NCBI GenBank assembly: GCA_937916485.1
Contig: CALFSV010000423.1
Coordinates: 1 to 33,345 of the forward strand
Direction: 5' to 3'
DNA: 33,345 nucleotides
Source of the DNA: an uncultured Paracoccaceae bacterium
GTDB lineage: Bacteria > Pseudomonadota > Alphaproteobacteria > Rhodobacterales > Rhodobacteraceae
Shown one piece after another: positions 1-8,121 of this stretch. The notes under the pieces were generated by a model. The model searched no databases. It was not told the DNA's origin and saw nothing but the letters and a program-made list of their open reading frames with translations. The translations under genes and the position numbers were made by a program. Each line of letters opens with the position of its first letter. Positions within the stretch are counted from its first letter, which is position 1.

Positions 1-16
1 TTAACAAAACGTTAAC
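1..16. promoter_or_regulatory. Perfect CtrA-type binding box
   Basis: The first 16 bases read TTAACAAAACGTTAAC, an exact match to the alphaproteobacterial CtrA consensus TTAA-N7-TTAA(C). It arises because the 11-mer TTAACAAAACG is repeated in tandem (1-11 and 12-22). The box lies beyond the 3' end of purB, so any regulated gene must be to the left of the window. The match is seen directly; binding by CtrA is inferred. Confidence 0.55.
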
Positions 17-34
17 AAAACGACCGCTACGCCT

Positions 35-61
35 GCGCCGCCCCTTTGACAGGGGCAGCGC
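35..61 (-). terminator. Hairpin downstream of purB, possible terminator
   Basis: On the minus strand an 11-bp stem (one G-U pair) with a 5-nt loop follows purB by about 95 nt; arms are 35-45 and 51-61. The T-rich stretch GTTTTG comes only about 15 nt later, so it is not a canonical intrinsic terminator. Confidence 0.35.
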
Positions 62-69
62 GCTGACAG

Positions 70-109
70 CCCAGCCTTTAGGATTTAGAATTTAGGATTT
101 AGGGCTGGG
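70..109. repeat. Direct repeat TTTAGGATTTA x2 inside an inverted repeat
   Basis: TTTAGGATTTA occurs at 77-87 and 91-101, three bases apart, flanked by CCCAGCC (70-76) and its complement GGCTGGG (103-109). The AT-rich loop stands out from the GC-rich surroundings. No known element was recognised. Confidence 0.5.
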
Positions 110-156
110 AGTCAGGATCGGGCGTTAGGGCAGGGCGTCAATACAGCGGCAGCCGA

Positions 157-1461
157 TCAGGCGCCGAACACCCGGGCAAAAATCGTGTCTACGTGCTTGG
201 TGTGATAGCCAAGGTCAAACTTTTCTTCGATTTCAGCGGGCGAAAGTGCGGCTGTGACTTCGGGATCGGCCAGCAACTCGGTCTTGAAGTCCGCCCCTTG
301 CTCCCAGACCTTCATGGCGTTGCGCTGAACCAGCCGGTAGGCATCCTCGCGGTTGACGCCGGCCTGTGTCAGGGCCAGCAAAACCCGCTGTGACATCACG
401 AGGCCCCGGAACTTGTTCATGTTGGCCAGCATGTTGTCGGGGTAGATCACCAGCTTTTCCACCACGCCGGCCAGACGATGCAGGGCGAAATCAAGGGTGA
501 TGGTCGTGTCGGGGCCAATGGTCCGTTCGACCGAAGAGTGCGAGATATCGCGCTCGTGCCAAAGGGTGACGTTCTCAAGCGCGGGCATCACGGACATGCG
601 GACAAGCCGGGCGAGGCCGGTCAGGTTCTCGGTCAGGACGGGATTGCGCTTGTGCGGCATCGCCGATGACCCCTTTTGGCCGGGGGAAAAGAACTCTTCG
701 GCCTCAAGAACCTCGGTGCGCTGCATATGGCGGAGTTCGGTAGCGATGTTTTCGATGCTGGAGCCGATGACGCCGAGGGTGGCAAAGAACATGGCGTGGC
801 GGTCGCGGGGGATCACCTGGGTCGAAATCGGCTCGGCGCGGAGGCCAAGCTGGGCGCAGACATGCTCTTCGACGCTGGGGTCGATATTGGCAAAGGTGCC
901 GACGGCCCCGGACACGGCGCCGGTGGCAATTTCCCAACGGGCCTTTTCCAGACGGTTCCGGTTGCGATCCATCTCGGCGTAAAAGCGCGCAAAGGTCAGG
1001 CCCATCGTCGTAGGCTCTGCATGAATGCCGTGGCTGCGGCCGATACGGACGGTGTCCTTGTGCTCAAACGCCCGGGTCTTAAGCGCGGCAAGCACCCGGT
1101 CAACCCCGGCCAGCAGCAGGTCGGTGGCGCGGACCAGCTGAATGTTGAAGGTGGTGTCCAGCACATCCGAGGAGGTCATCCCCTGATGCACAAAGCGGGC
1201 GGTGTCATTGCCGATGATCTCGGCCAGATGGGTCAGAAAGGCGATGACATCGTGTTTTGTCACTGCTTCGATCTCGTCAATCCGGGCCACGTCGAAGGCG
1301 ACGTCCTTGGCCTTCCACACCGCTTCGGCGTTTTCCTTGGGGATCACCCCAAGGGCGGCCTGGGCGTCGCAGGCGTGGGCCTCGATCTCGTACCAGATGC
1401 GGAACTTGCTCTCGGGCGACCAGATGGCGACCATGTCGGGACGGGAATAACGGGGGATCAT
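157..1461 (-). CDS. purB: Adenylosuccinate lyase
   Basis: PurB splits SAICAR to AICAR plus fumarate and adenylosuccinate to AMP plus fumarate in cytosolic purine synthesis. The 434-residue length is normal for the family. The fumarase/aspartase superfamily signature GSSAMPHKRN is at residues 264-273 with the catalytic serine loop; HQGMTSSDV (92-100) and GRSHGIHAEPTT (141-152) are the other two active-site blocks. The start is set at the MIPRYSRP methionine, where family members begin, with AGAAGGTG about 8 nt upstream; an in-frame ATG 102 nt further out has no such support. It stands alone on this strand, divergent from the small secreted protein gene at 1554. Confidence 0.96.
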   Translation of the reverse strand: MIPRYSRPDMVAIWSPESKFRIWYEIEAHACDAQAALGVIPKENAEAVWKAKDVAFDVARIDEIEAVTKHDVIAFLTHLAEIIGNDTARFVHQGMTSSDVLDTTFNIQLVRATDLLLAGVDRVLAALKTRAFEHKDTVRIGRSHGIHAEPTTMGLTFARFYAEMDRNRNRLEKARWEIATGAVSGAVGTFANIDPSVEEHVCAQLGLRAEPISTQVIPRDRHAMFFATLGVIGSSIENIATELRHMQRTEVLEAEEFFSPGQKGSSAMPHKRNPVLTENLTGLARLVRMSVMPALENVTLWHERDISHSSVERTIGPDTTITLDFALHRLAGVVEKLVIYPDNMLANMNKFRGLVMSQRVLLALTQAGVNREDAYRLVQRNAMKVWEQGADFKTELLADPEVTAALSPAEIEEKFDLGYHTKHVDTIFARVFGA

Positions 1462-1553
1462 GGGTTGCGCACCTTCTCGTGATTGGGTTGTGCTTGGATG
1501 AGGATGGCGCCGGTCATAGAGTGGCAACGGCGCGGTCACAAGGGAGAGAGCCG

Positions 1554-1895
1554 ATGCGGGCATGGGGTATGGCGGTTCTTATGACCCTGGCAGAGCCGGT
1601 TCTGGCCGCCGACGAGGTCTGGCGGCCTTTGAACACGGCCGAAATTTTCGCCGCGCTGACCGATCGCACCCTCTACTTTGACGCCTATACAAGGCAGGTA
1701 TTCCAGCCCGACGGTGTGACGGGCTATTACACCGAACGGTTTGCCGAAGGCCGCTGGACCGCGCGCAACGACCAGTATTGCAGCAGATGGCCGCCGTCCG
1801 ACCGGTGGGAGTGCTATGACATCGAAGCCTCGGATAGCGGTGTCCGCTTTGTCAGCGGGACAGGGGCCATATCGATGGGTCGCTATGACCCATGA
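1554..1895 (+). CDS. Small secreted protein, function unknown
   Basis: A 113-residue protein with an N-terminal signal peptide: a hydrophobic run after MRAWG and a likely cleavage after PVLA (about residue 18), so it is probably periplasmic. The mature part is rich in Trp, Tyr and Arg and has two cysteines (around CSRW and WECYD) that could form a disulfide. The start ATG follows a GGGAGAG ribosome-binding site. Its stop overlaps the next gene's start in ATGA (1892-1895), so the two are probably translated together. I do not recognise the family. Confidence 0.7.
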   Translation: MRAWGMAVLMTLAEPVLAADEVWRPLNTAEIFAALTDRTLYFDAYTRQVFQPDGVTGYYTERFAEGRWTARNDQYCSRWPPSDRWECYDIEASDSGVRFVSGTGAISMGRYDP

Positions 1896-2332
1896 TGTCG
1901 CCTGAGGATTTTGCCGGGGCCTGGCAGATCAGCCGCCGGATCGAGGACAGCCTGGCCGGTCAGACCGGCCGGTTCGAGGGCGAAGCCGTGCTGACGCCGG
2001 ATGGGCCGCATCGCCTGACCTACCGCGAAGACGGGCTTCTGACCCTTGGGGCATCCCAGCCGATGCGGGCGACGCGGGTCTATCTTTGGTCCTTTGTTCC
2101 AGTCGCGGGGGAAACCGGGGGGAATGCGGGTATCGAGGTCCGGTTCGAGGATGGCCGCCCGTTTCACGCCTTCTTCCCCGAGGGGCAGTCCGATGGCACC
2201 AATCACCCTTGCGGGGCCGATCTTTACCGGGTGCGCTATGATTTCAGAGAGTGGCCTTTATGGGAGGCCCGTTGGAGGGTGACCGGACCGCGCAAAGCCT
2301 ACGAGATGACAAGCCTTTACCGAAGATCATGA
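1892..2332 (+). CDS. DUF6314 family protein
   Basis: A 146-residue soluble protein without a signal peptide. Its pattern matches DUF6314 as I remember it: an N-terminal GAW...R.I.D segment, GRFEGEA, LTYREDG, ATRVYLW, a central FEDGRPFHAF block, HPCGADLYRVRYDF, and the closing RVTGPRKAYEM segment. The fold is plausibly a small beta-barrel, but no biochemical role is known to me. The ATGA overlap with the upstream secreted protein suggests one transcription unit. The second ATG of the ATGATG pair is an equally possible start. Confidence 0.75.
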   Translation: MMSPEDFAGAWQISRRIEDSLAGQTGRFEGEAVLTPDGPHRLTYREDGLLTLGASQPMRATRVYLWSFVPVAGETGGNAGIEVRFEDGRPFHAFFPEGQSDGTNHPCGADLYRVRYDFREWPLWEARWRVTGPRKAYEMTSLYRRS

Positions 2333-2400
2333 CCCAAGCGACTTGCCGATGCTTGCAGTGATGCGGCGCTTGGGGCAAACAGAGGTAACGCAATCCTGAC

Positions 2401-2408
2401 AGGGGAGG
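2401..2408 (+). promoter_or_regulatory. Strong ribosome-binding site for bioY
   Basis: AGGGGAGG sits five bases before the ATG at 2414 and fixes the bioY start over the internal methionine at codon 5. Confidence 0.7.
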
Positions 2409-2413
2409 CCCAA

Positions 2414-3016
2414 ATGGCCCTTTCGATGACCCAAAACAAGGTTCTGGCCGAGGTCTTTGGCCCGACCGAGGGCGCTGCCCGACTGATCAAGCAGGCAGCG
2501 CTGGTCGTGGCCGGCATCGCCTTTCTGGCGGTGATGGCCAAGATCAAGGTGCCGATGTGGCCCGTCGCCATCTCGATGGGGACCTTTGCAGTGCTGACCA
2601 TCGGGGCCGCCTATGGCGCACGACTGGGTCTGGCCACGATCATGGGCTACATGATCCTTGGTGCGCTGGGGATGGATCTGTTCCAAAGCTCGTCCGCCGA
2701 GGCCAATGGTCTGACCTATATGATGGGCGGAACCGGCGGCTACCTTTTGGGTTATGTGCTGGCCGTCGTCCTGATGGGCTGGGCGGCCCGCGCTGGCTGG
2801 GACCGGTCGTTCGGCCGTATGGCGCTGGCGATGCTGGCGGCGAATGCGGTGATCTATGTCCCCGGCGTCCTGTGGCTGGGCCAGCTTTACGGCTGGGAGC
2901 AGCCGATCCTGCAGTGGGGCCTCTGGCCGTTCCTGGTGGGCGACGCCCTGAAGCTGGCGCTGGCCGCCCTTCTGGTGCCGGGCCTTTGGAAGCTGATCGG
3001 CGACGCCCGCGCCTGA
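2414..3016 (+). CDS. bioY: Biotin transporter BioY (ECF S component)
   Basis: BioY is the membrane substrate-binding component of energy-coupling-factor biotin uptake. The 200-residue protein has about six hydrophobic helices, with the conserved KIKVPMWPVAIS segment near residues 43-54 and the BioY hallmark GGTGGYLLGY around residue 110. No bioM (ATPase) or bioN (T component) gene is adjacent, so it either works alone, as reported for some BioY proteins, or uses partners encoded elsewhere. I saw no BioR-like operator (TTAT...ATAA) upstream. A strong terminator follows the gene. Confidence 0.95.
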   Translation: MALSMTQNKVLAEVFGPTEGAARLIKQAALVVAGIAFLAVMAKIKVPMWPVAISMGTFAVLTIGAAYGARLGLATIMGYMILGALGMDLFQSSSAEANGLTYMMGGTGGYLLGYVLAVVLMGWAARAGWDRSFGRMALAMLAANAVIYVPGVLWLGQLYGWEQPILQWGLWPFLVGDALKLALAALLVPGLWKLIGDARA

Positions 3017-3045
3017 TCGCGGTCTTTTTCCGGTTATTCAAATGA

Positions 3046-3082
3046 GAGGCGCAGCCAATGGCTGCGCCTCGTTTTGTTTTTT
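3046..3082 (+). terminator. Intrinsic terminator after bioY
   Basis: A perfect 11-bp stem (3046-3056 with 3060-3070), a 3-nt loop AAT, then GTTTTGTTTTTT. It lies 30 nt after the bioY stop and separates it from the convergent hydrolase-OsmC gene. Confidence 0.92.
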
Positions 3083-3134
3083 GGCGCCTTTGGGGTGGTG
3101 AGCCCCTTGGCCCGGCCAAAGGGTTCTGTGGCGC

Positions 3135-3178
3135 GGGCAGGAGCCTCCAGCGGGGATATTTGGGGCGAGATGAGGAGA
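3135..3178. repeat. Possible Rhodobacteraceae dispersed intergenic repeat
   Basis: The stretch containing GAGCCTCCAGCGGGGATATT then TGGGGCGAGATGAGG resembles an intergenic motif (GCCTCCGGCGGGGATATTT..GCCAGATGAAG) that I remember as frequent near 3' ends of genes in Rhodobacteraceae. Only one copy is seen here, so this rests on memory. It lies between two convergent genes. Confidence 0.4.
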
Positions 3179-3186
3179 GCCGGTTC

Positions 3187-4398
3187 TCAGCGGTCGGCCA
3201 TCGTTGTCGTGACGATCGAGGTTTGTTCAAGCGTTTTGTGGACGGGGCATTTGTCGGCGATCTCGCGCAGCCGAGTCCTTTGACCTGCATCGAGGGGGCC
3301 GTCGAGCCGGATGTAACGGTGGAACCCATCGACCTTTTGCGTGTTGGCGGCGTCTTGCGCATGGACCTTGTCGTGGCTGACGTCGACGCTGACATGTGTC
3401 AGCGGCCAACCCTTGCGCCTTGCATACATCCGGATCGTCATGGCCGTGCAGGCCCCGAGGCCCGCGGACAGGAAGCCATAGGGCGACATCCCCCGGTCGG
3501 TGCCGCCGTAGGCCAGCGGTTCGTCGGCCAGGGCGTGGTGCTTTGGTCCCGATTGTACGTCCTGCAGGAACCCGTCCCGGTCTGCCTCGGACACCCTCAC
3601 GATCCCTTCGGGCACGCCGGGCGGTGGGGCGGGCGGGATGAGCGGGAGGTAGCGTGCCGACCAGGCGGCGATGACGGATGCTGCATATTCGGCGTCCTGC
3701 GGCTGGCTGAGCAGGTGATCGGCCCCGTCCAGCGTCACGAAGCTTTTGGGATGGCGGGCCGCCAGGAAGATCTGCGAGGCGTTGTCGATCCCGACGGTGT
3801 CGTCCTGCGGCGCGTGCAGCACGAGGAGGGCGGCCTTTAGGTTGCCGATGGCCGGTGCCAGCGCCCCTTTTGCCACGTCCTCGAGGAACCGTTTGCCGAT
3901 CCGGAAGGGTCTGCCGCCCAGATCGACGGTGGCGACCCCGTCGCTGATGATCCGGGGCAGGGCCTCGCTGAAGGAGTGGGTGACATGGGCCGGGTCGAAG
4001 GGCGCCCCGATGGTGGCCACCGCTTTGACCGAAGGGATCAGGCTGGCGGCCTTGAGCACGGCCGCCCCCCCGAGCGAATGCCCGATCAGCAGGCTGGGGG
4101 CCATGTCCTTGCGTGTCAGCGCCGTAGCGGCGGCGACGAGGTCCTCGACGTTGGTGGTAAAGTCGGTGTTTCCGAACTCTCCTTCGGAATGTCCAAGCCC
4201 GGTGAAGTCGAACCTGAGGACGGCGATCCCCATGGAGGACAGCCGTGCCGCGATTCGCCGGGCGGCGGTAATGTCCTTGCCGCAGGTGAAACAATGGGCG
4301 AAGAGGGCCGTTGCCAGATGCGGGCCGTCCGGCAGGTCGAGCCGCGCGGCGAGGGTGTCACCGGCGTGGCCGGGAAAGCTGAAGCGTTGGGTGGTCAT
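3187..4398 (-). CDS. Bifunctional alpha/beta hydrolase-OsmC fusion
   Basis: A 403-residue cytosolic fusion. Residues 1-250 are an alpha/beta hydrolase with nucleophile elbow GHSLG (106-110, Ser108), acid Asp199 or Asp200 in APQDD and His228 in GADHLL. Residues 265-403 are an OsmC/Ohr-like domain with its two redox cysteines, Cys317 (GLGACTAMT) and Cys384 ([10 protein letters not shown]). OsmC domains reduce organic hydroperoxides using a thiol cofactor; the hydrolase substrate is unknown. This two-domain arrangement is a known family. The start chosen is the MTTQRFSF methionine, preceded by AAAGG; an outer ATG would add 19 unlikely residues. It is convergent with bioY and divergent from the gene at 4515. 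Confidence 0.9.
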   Translation of the reverse strand: MTTQRFSFPGHAGDTLAARLDLPDGPHLATALFAHCFTCGKDITAARRIAARLSSMGIAVLRFDFTGLGHSEGEFGNTDFTTNVEDLVAAATALTRKDMAPSLLIGHSLGGAAVLKAASLIPSVKAVATIGAPFDPAHVTHSFSEALPRIISDGVATVDLGGRPFRIGKRFLEDVAKGALAPAIGNLKAALLVLHAPQDDTVGIDNASQIFLAARHPKSFVTLDGADHLLSQPQDAEYAASVIAAWSARYLPLIPPAPPPGVPEGIVRVSEADRDGFLQDVQSGPKHHALADEPLAYGGTDRGMSPYGFLSAGLGACTAMTIRMYARRKGWPLTHVSVDVSHDKVHAQDAANTQKVDGFHRYIRLDGPLDAGQRTRLREIADKCPVHKTLEQTSIVTTTMADR

Positions 4399-4514
4399 GG
4401 CGTGGCCTTTCGAGGACGTTGGGGGGAAGGTGCACCCTGTGCGAGGTCCGTACAACCGATGTGACGCCGTGGTCGCGGCATGGTGAGGGATATGTCAGCG
4501 AGGGGCGGGCAGGG

Positions 4515-5411
4515 GTGCTGAGGCGGGTGCGACGAGTGGCGATGGCCTTGACCCTGCTGTGCTGGGTCTGGATCGGTTTGTCCTACCTTGGAGTCCTGCA
4601 TCCTGCCGCGGAGTCTCTGTCCGTCCTGCGGTTTGAGGCGTCCTTGCTGGCTTTGGCCCTGTCGGTGGTCCTGCTGGCCACGCGGGCATTGTGGCGCGGG
4701 TCATTGGGGGCGCTGGCGGCGCTTGTCATTGTCATCCCGATCCTCCTCGACATGCGGATAGTCCCTGCTTGGCAGGCGGCGGCCGATGCGATCAGCCTGT
4801 ATCAGAAGAATGTCTGGCTAAAGAACCCGTCGCCCGAGGCGTTGGTGGCCGACCTGCGAGAGGTCAGCGCGGACATCGTTACCCTTCAGGAAGTTACCGA
4901 CGAGATGGCCCGAGCCCTCGACGCTATTGCCGGGGACTATCCCCATCGGCACAGGTGCCGGGGCGGTGTCTACATCCTGACCCGGCTGGCACCTGCGGAG
5001 GGCGGAGCGCGCTGTCCTCAGGACCCTTGGCTGAATGTCATTGCCCTGCAGGTCGAGACTGGCGCCGGGCCGCTGTGGGTGGTGGCGCTGCATCTGCGTT
5101 GGCCCTGGCCCTATGATCAGGCGGCCCAGGTCGACCGCATCCTGCCGTTTCTGGCGGAGCTGGACGGGCCGGTTGTCGTGGCGGGCGATTTCAACATGGT
5201 GCCCTGGGGCCATAGCGTGCAGCAGATTTCAGCGGCGGCGGGGGCCGAGCGGATCGGGCGGTTGGAGCGCACCTTTGAGTTCGGAACGCCCCTGGTGCGT
5301 CTTCGCATTGACCATGTGCTCGCGCCGCGTGGCTGGCGCGGCCATACCGTGCTGCGCCCTCTGGCCGGGTCGGACCACTTTGGCGTTGTTGCCCGGTTCG
5401 GGCCGCCCTAG
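4515..5411 (+). CDS. Membrane-anchored endonuclease/exonuclease/phosphatase family protein
   Basis: A 298-residue protein if the GTG at 4515 is used. Three N-terminal hydrophobic segments (about 10-28, 39-57, 65-80) are followed by a catalytic EEP domain. The metal-dependent hydrolase motifs are present: LQE with Glu126, catalytic His193 in ALHLRW, GDFN 224-227, IDH 265-267 and SDH 286-288. The domain therefore probably cleaves a phosphodiester or phosphomonoester on the far side of the membrane; the substrate cannot be told. The start is uncertain: GTG 4515 has GAGGGG upstream, ATG 4542 is the next option, and an upstream ATG at 4419 gives an unlikely tail. It is convergent with dddP. Confidence 0.8.
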   Translation: MLRRVRRVAMALTLLCWVWIGLSYLGVLHPAAESLSVLRFEASLLALALSVVLLATRALWRGSLGALAALVIVIPILLDMRIVPAWQAAADAISLYQKNVWLKNPSPEALVADLREVSADIVTLQEVTDEMARALDAIAGDYPHRHRCRGGVYILTRLAPAEGGARCPQDPWLNVIALQVETGAGPLWVVALHLRWPWPYDQAAQVDRILPFLAELDGPVVVAGDFNMVPWGHSVQQISAAAGAERIGRLERTFEFGTPLVRLRIDHVLAPRGWRGHTVLRPLAGSDHFGVVARFGPP

Positions 5412-5441
5412 TTGTCTAGTGCCGGGATCTGGCGGATCGTT

Positions 5442-6785
5442 TCAGACCTCGCCCGACAGGACCGGATCGTAGGGATAGGCGGTCAGACATTCGTAGCCGG
5501 TTTCGGTGATGACGACCTGATCCTCGAGCTTGATCGAGAAGTCGCCGCCTTCGGGGCTGACCAACGCTTCAACGCAGAGGCACATGCCGGGCTCGATCAC
5601 GTAGTCGAAGGCGCCTTCGACAAAACTGTCGGGATAGACGATCAGCGGCCATTCATCGCACAGGCCCACCCCGTGCATCAGGCAGCCGTATTTCTGCTTT
5701 TGGTAGATATCGGGCAGCACATGGGTCTTGAACGTCAGGTCGCGCATGTGGACGCCCGGTTTCAGCAGCTCCATGTTTTGGGCGATATGCTCGCGCCCGA
5801 TCTTCATCGCCTCGATCATGTCGGGACGGGGGGCGCGGTCACCGATCCACCAGGTGCGCGAGATGTCGACGCAGATCCCGTAGGCCCCGACCAGATCGGT
5901 GTCGAAGGCGACGATTTCGTTGTTCTGAACCACTCTTGGCCCGCATTCCTGGAACCATGGGTTGGTCCGGGGGCCCGAGGACAACAGCCGCGTTTCGATC
6001 CATTCGCCGCCGCGCCGGATGTTTTCGGCATGCAGGACGGCCCAGATGTCATCCTCGGTCATGTTTCCCTGGGGTACGCCGTTGCGCGTCGCCCGCTCCA
6101 TTTCGTAAAGCGCCGCCTCGCAGGCGTGCGAGGCGCAGCGCATGGCCAGGATCTCGTCCGGGCCTTTGATACTGCGGGTCTTTTCGGTAAGCTCTTCGCC
6201 TTCGAGCACCTCGAAGCCGGCCCGTTCCAGGGCGCGCAATCCGTGCAGGGTGGCCTTGTCGACCCCAAGGCGCATGTTGCCGCCTGAATGTTCGTGGATC
6301 AGGTCGCGGACCTCGCAGGCGAAGACGTTGGCCGCATCCCCGACTTTGTCGCCCCGGTCAAAGTAGAACAGATCGGCGCCGGATCGCTGTTCGCGCACCA
6401 GCGGGTTGAATTTGCTCAGAAACATGCCGTTCTTGTAGTCCCAGATGACCATGTAGCCATCGGCACAGACAAGGCAGGCCCGGAACGAGTTGTGGGTGTT
6501 CCACAACTGCATGTTGGTCGAGTCTGTGGCGTAGCGGATGTTGAGGGGGTCGAACATCAGGATGCCGCCCCAGTCGCGGGCGACCACCGCCTCGGTCAGC
6601 CGGTTGTGTCGAAAGGCGCGCATGGCGGGCAGGTCGGGCAGGGTCAGGCCAGCGGCGGCCCATTCGGCGAAGGCGAGGGGCGTTGGCCCGATTTCGAGCC
6701 GATCGTTATCATTGGGAGAGCCGTCGCCAAGGAAGTCACCCTTGGTCGGGTCGATCTTTCGGGTCGAGCTGTAGTTGACATTCAT
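5442..6785 (-). CDS. dddP: Dimethylsulfoniopropionate lyase DddP
   Basis: DddP cleaves DMSP to dimethyl sulfide and acrylate. The 447-residue protein has a creatinase-like N-terminal domain and a C-terminal M24 pita-bread domain. All metal ligands reported for Ruegeria lacuscaerulensis DddP occur at identical numbers: Asp295 and Asp297 (FDTD), Asp307, His371 (MHGVG), Glu406 and Glu421. The proposed catalytic base Asp377 and the pocket residues Trp95 and Tyr366 are also present. Segments such as ATDSTNMQLW and GGEWIETRLL are DddP-like, which separates it from ordinary M24 peptidases. No other DMSP gene (dmdA, acuI, BCCT transporter) is adjacent. An inverted repeat about 50 nt upstream could be an operator. 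Confidence 0.95.
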   Translation of the reverse strand: MNVNYSSTRKIDPTKGDFLGDGSPNDNDRLEIGPTPLAFAEWAAAGLTLPDLPAMRAFRHNRLTEAVVARDWGGILMFDPLNIRYATDSTNMQLWNTHNSFRACLVCADGYMVIWDYKNGMFLSKFNPLVREQRSGADLFYFDRGDKVGDAANVFACEVRDLIHEHSGGNMRLGVDKATLHGLRALERAGFEVLEGEELTEKTRSIKGPDEILAMRCASHACEAALYEMERATRNGVPQGNMTEDDIWAVLHAENIRRGGEWIETRLLSSGPRTNPWFQECGPRVVQNNEIVAFDTDLVGAYGICVDISRTWWIGDRAPRPDMIEAMKIGREHIAQNMELLKPGVHMRDLTFKTHVLPDIYQKQKYGCLMHGVGLCDEWPLIVYPDSFVEGAFDYVIEPGMCLCVEALVSPEGGDFSIKLEDQVVITETGYECLTAYPYDPVLSGEV

Positions 6786-6833
6786 CGGGGCGGCCTTCGC
6801 GTTGAGGAACTGCGAGGATCATCCATTTCGTTT

Positions 6834-6862
6834 GTGTCGACTGTCCTGCCCGCTGCCGACAC
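6834..6862. promoter_or_regulatory. Inverted repeat upstream of dddP, possible operator
   Basis: GTGTCG (6834-6839) and CGACAC (6857-6862) form perfect 6-bp arms separated by 17 nt, 49 nt from the dddP start codon. The size suits a dimeric regulator, but the arms are short and only one copy is seen. Confidence 0.3.
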
Positions 6863-6914
6863 GGGGGCATGTCGTTTTTGACGGCTGACCAGAAACCGGG
6901 CTGTGGTCTTTTGG

Positions 6915-7895
6915 TCAGATGAGGCCAATCATGTTTGCGGCCTCGACCACATTGGGCAGGCCACTAACGGTGCCCATCACTGCAAGTGCCCGAGCGCCGC
7001 GTGCAAAGTCGTTGTGGTCCATCCGCTTGATGGCGCGTCCCGCCTTGTCTGCGAAGGGAAGGTAGATGACGAGGTTGCTGCGGTGTGAGGCACCCAGGCC
7101 CATCCGGACCGAGACGTGGCGGCGGTCCTTGGCCGTTGCATAGCCGTAAAGTGCCTGCCGGACCTGCTGCAGTTCGGTCAGGTTGCAGGCTGGAACTTGT
7201 GGGATATCGTTGGCGGGACGCAGGGAGGGGTCCTGCTGCGCCAGTCCGACCGCCGGGAGGGCGTCGTCAACCTCGACCAGAGTTTCGACCTGTCCGCGAC
7301 CGCCTGTGAGGCCGAGCCGGGCCATAAAGCTGCGGCTGTCGTCCTGGTCTGCCTCGCCTTCAGGATGGCCTTCGGCGCGGGCTTTGAGCGTCTCTTCGAC
7401 CTGGCGCAGGATACGGGGCAGTTCGTGGGGTTCAGAGGATTCCACCTGGCGCGGGGCAATTTCGGGAAGCTTTTGCGCCAGCATGTCAATGATGTCCGCA
7501 GTGACGACCTGGGGCACGATATGCCAAAGTGTCTGATCGACCGGGACGGTTTCGCAGATCGCCTGTGTCAGCCGGCGGGCCAGGACGGTTTGTTGCCCCG
7601 CAATGCCCACCGGCCCAAGGCCGCTGTCCGCCAGGCCATTTCCAACGCCCAGCGTCAGGCAGGTGGTGTGCGTTCCCTGTAGCCCTGTTTGCAGCGACAG
7701 GGTCAGTCGTCCCGTCGGCGTGTCCAGAAAGGCCAGATCATTGCGGACCAGATCGAACTGCTGCTCGGTCGTCATGTATTCGGTCAGGGCTTCGTGCAGC
7801 TCGGACAGCAGCCACGAGAAGTCGATGCTTTGAGGGCCAGCGTACAGAAGCTGCACGATGGTGCTGGTCGGTGTGTTCTGGCAGTGCAAAGGCAT
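6915..7895 (-). CDS. Conserved hypothetical protein (unrecognised, 326 aa)
   Basis: A 326-residue, mostly soluble protein with no signal peptide or membrane segment. The N-terminal third is mixed alpha/beta. Residues about 160-240 are charged and low in complexity (EGHPEGEADQDDSR), suggesting a linker. The C-terminal part is basic, with RRHVSVRMGLG and ASHRSNLVIYLPF. I do not recognise the family. The start is taken at MPLHCQNTP; the ribosome-binding site is weak, and an outer ATG would add 32 residues. It follows dddP on the same strand with 129 nt between, in the order this gene then dddP in transcription, so linked expression is possible but unproven. Confidence 0.6.
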   Translation of the reverse strand: MPLHCQNTPTSTIVQLLYAGPQSIDFSWLLSELHEALTEYMTTEQQFDLVRNDLAFLDTPTGRLTLSLQTGLQGTHTTCLTLGVGNGLADSGLGPVGIAGQQTVLARRLTQAICETVPVDQTLWHIVPQVVTADIIDMLAQKLPEIAPRQVESSEPHELPRILRQVEETLKARAEGHPEGEADQDDSRSFMARLGLTGGRGQVETLVEVDDALPAVGLAQQDPSLRPANDIPQVPACNLTELQQVRQALYGYATAKDRRHVSVRMGLGASHRSNLVIYLPFADKAGRAIKRMDHNDFARGARALAVMGTVSGLPNVVEAANMIGLI

Positions 7896-8063
7896 AGAAC
7901 AAATCCACTGTTGGGCGTGATTGTAGCCTGCCAGTGGATTGTGGTGCCTAAGCGTGCGGATTGTGATGAAATATGGGAAAGTTCCCGGCAACGAGCCCTG
8001 TTTCCGCCACAGTTACAATCGCGCAATTCCAGCCTGGATTGTTGCCAGGTCTTTGTGACGGGC

Positions 8064-8094
8064 AAGAAAAAGGGGCGCCCAATGGGCGCCCCTT
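8064..8094 (-). terminator. Intrinsic terminator after glnA
   Basis: On the minus strand an 11-bp perfect stem AAGGGGCGCCC / GGGCGCCCCTT with a 3-nt loop is followed by TTTTTCTT. It lies 27 nt after the glnA stop. The rest of 7896-8121 shows no gene. Confidence 0.9.
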
Positions 8095-8121
8095 GCATTC
8101 AGACAACAGGATCCGGAAGGA

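Noticed and set aside
77..101. Telomere-like TTTAGG repeats
   Set aside because: Only two imperfect copies, internal to a bacterial chromosome segment next to purB.
497..1482. Several long plus-strand open frames opposite purB
   Set aside because: Antisense shadows of a high-GC coding gene; compositions are unlike real proteins.
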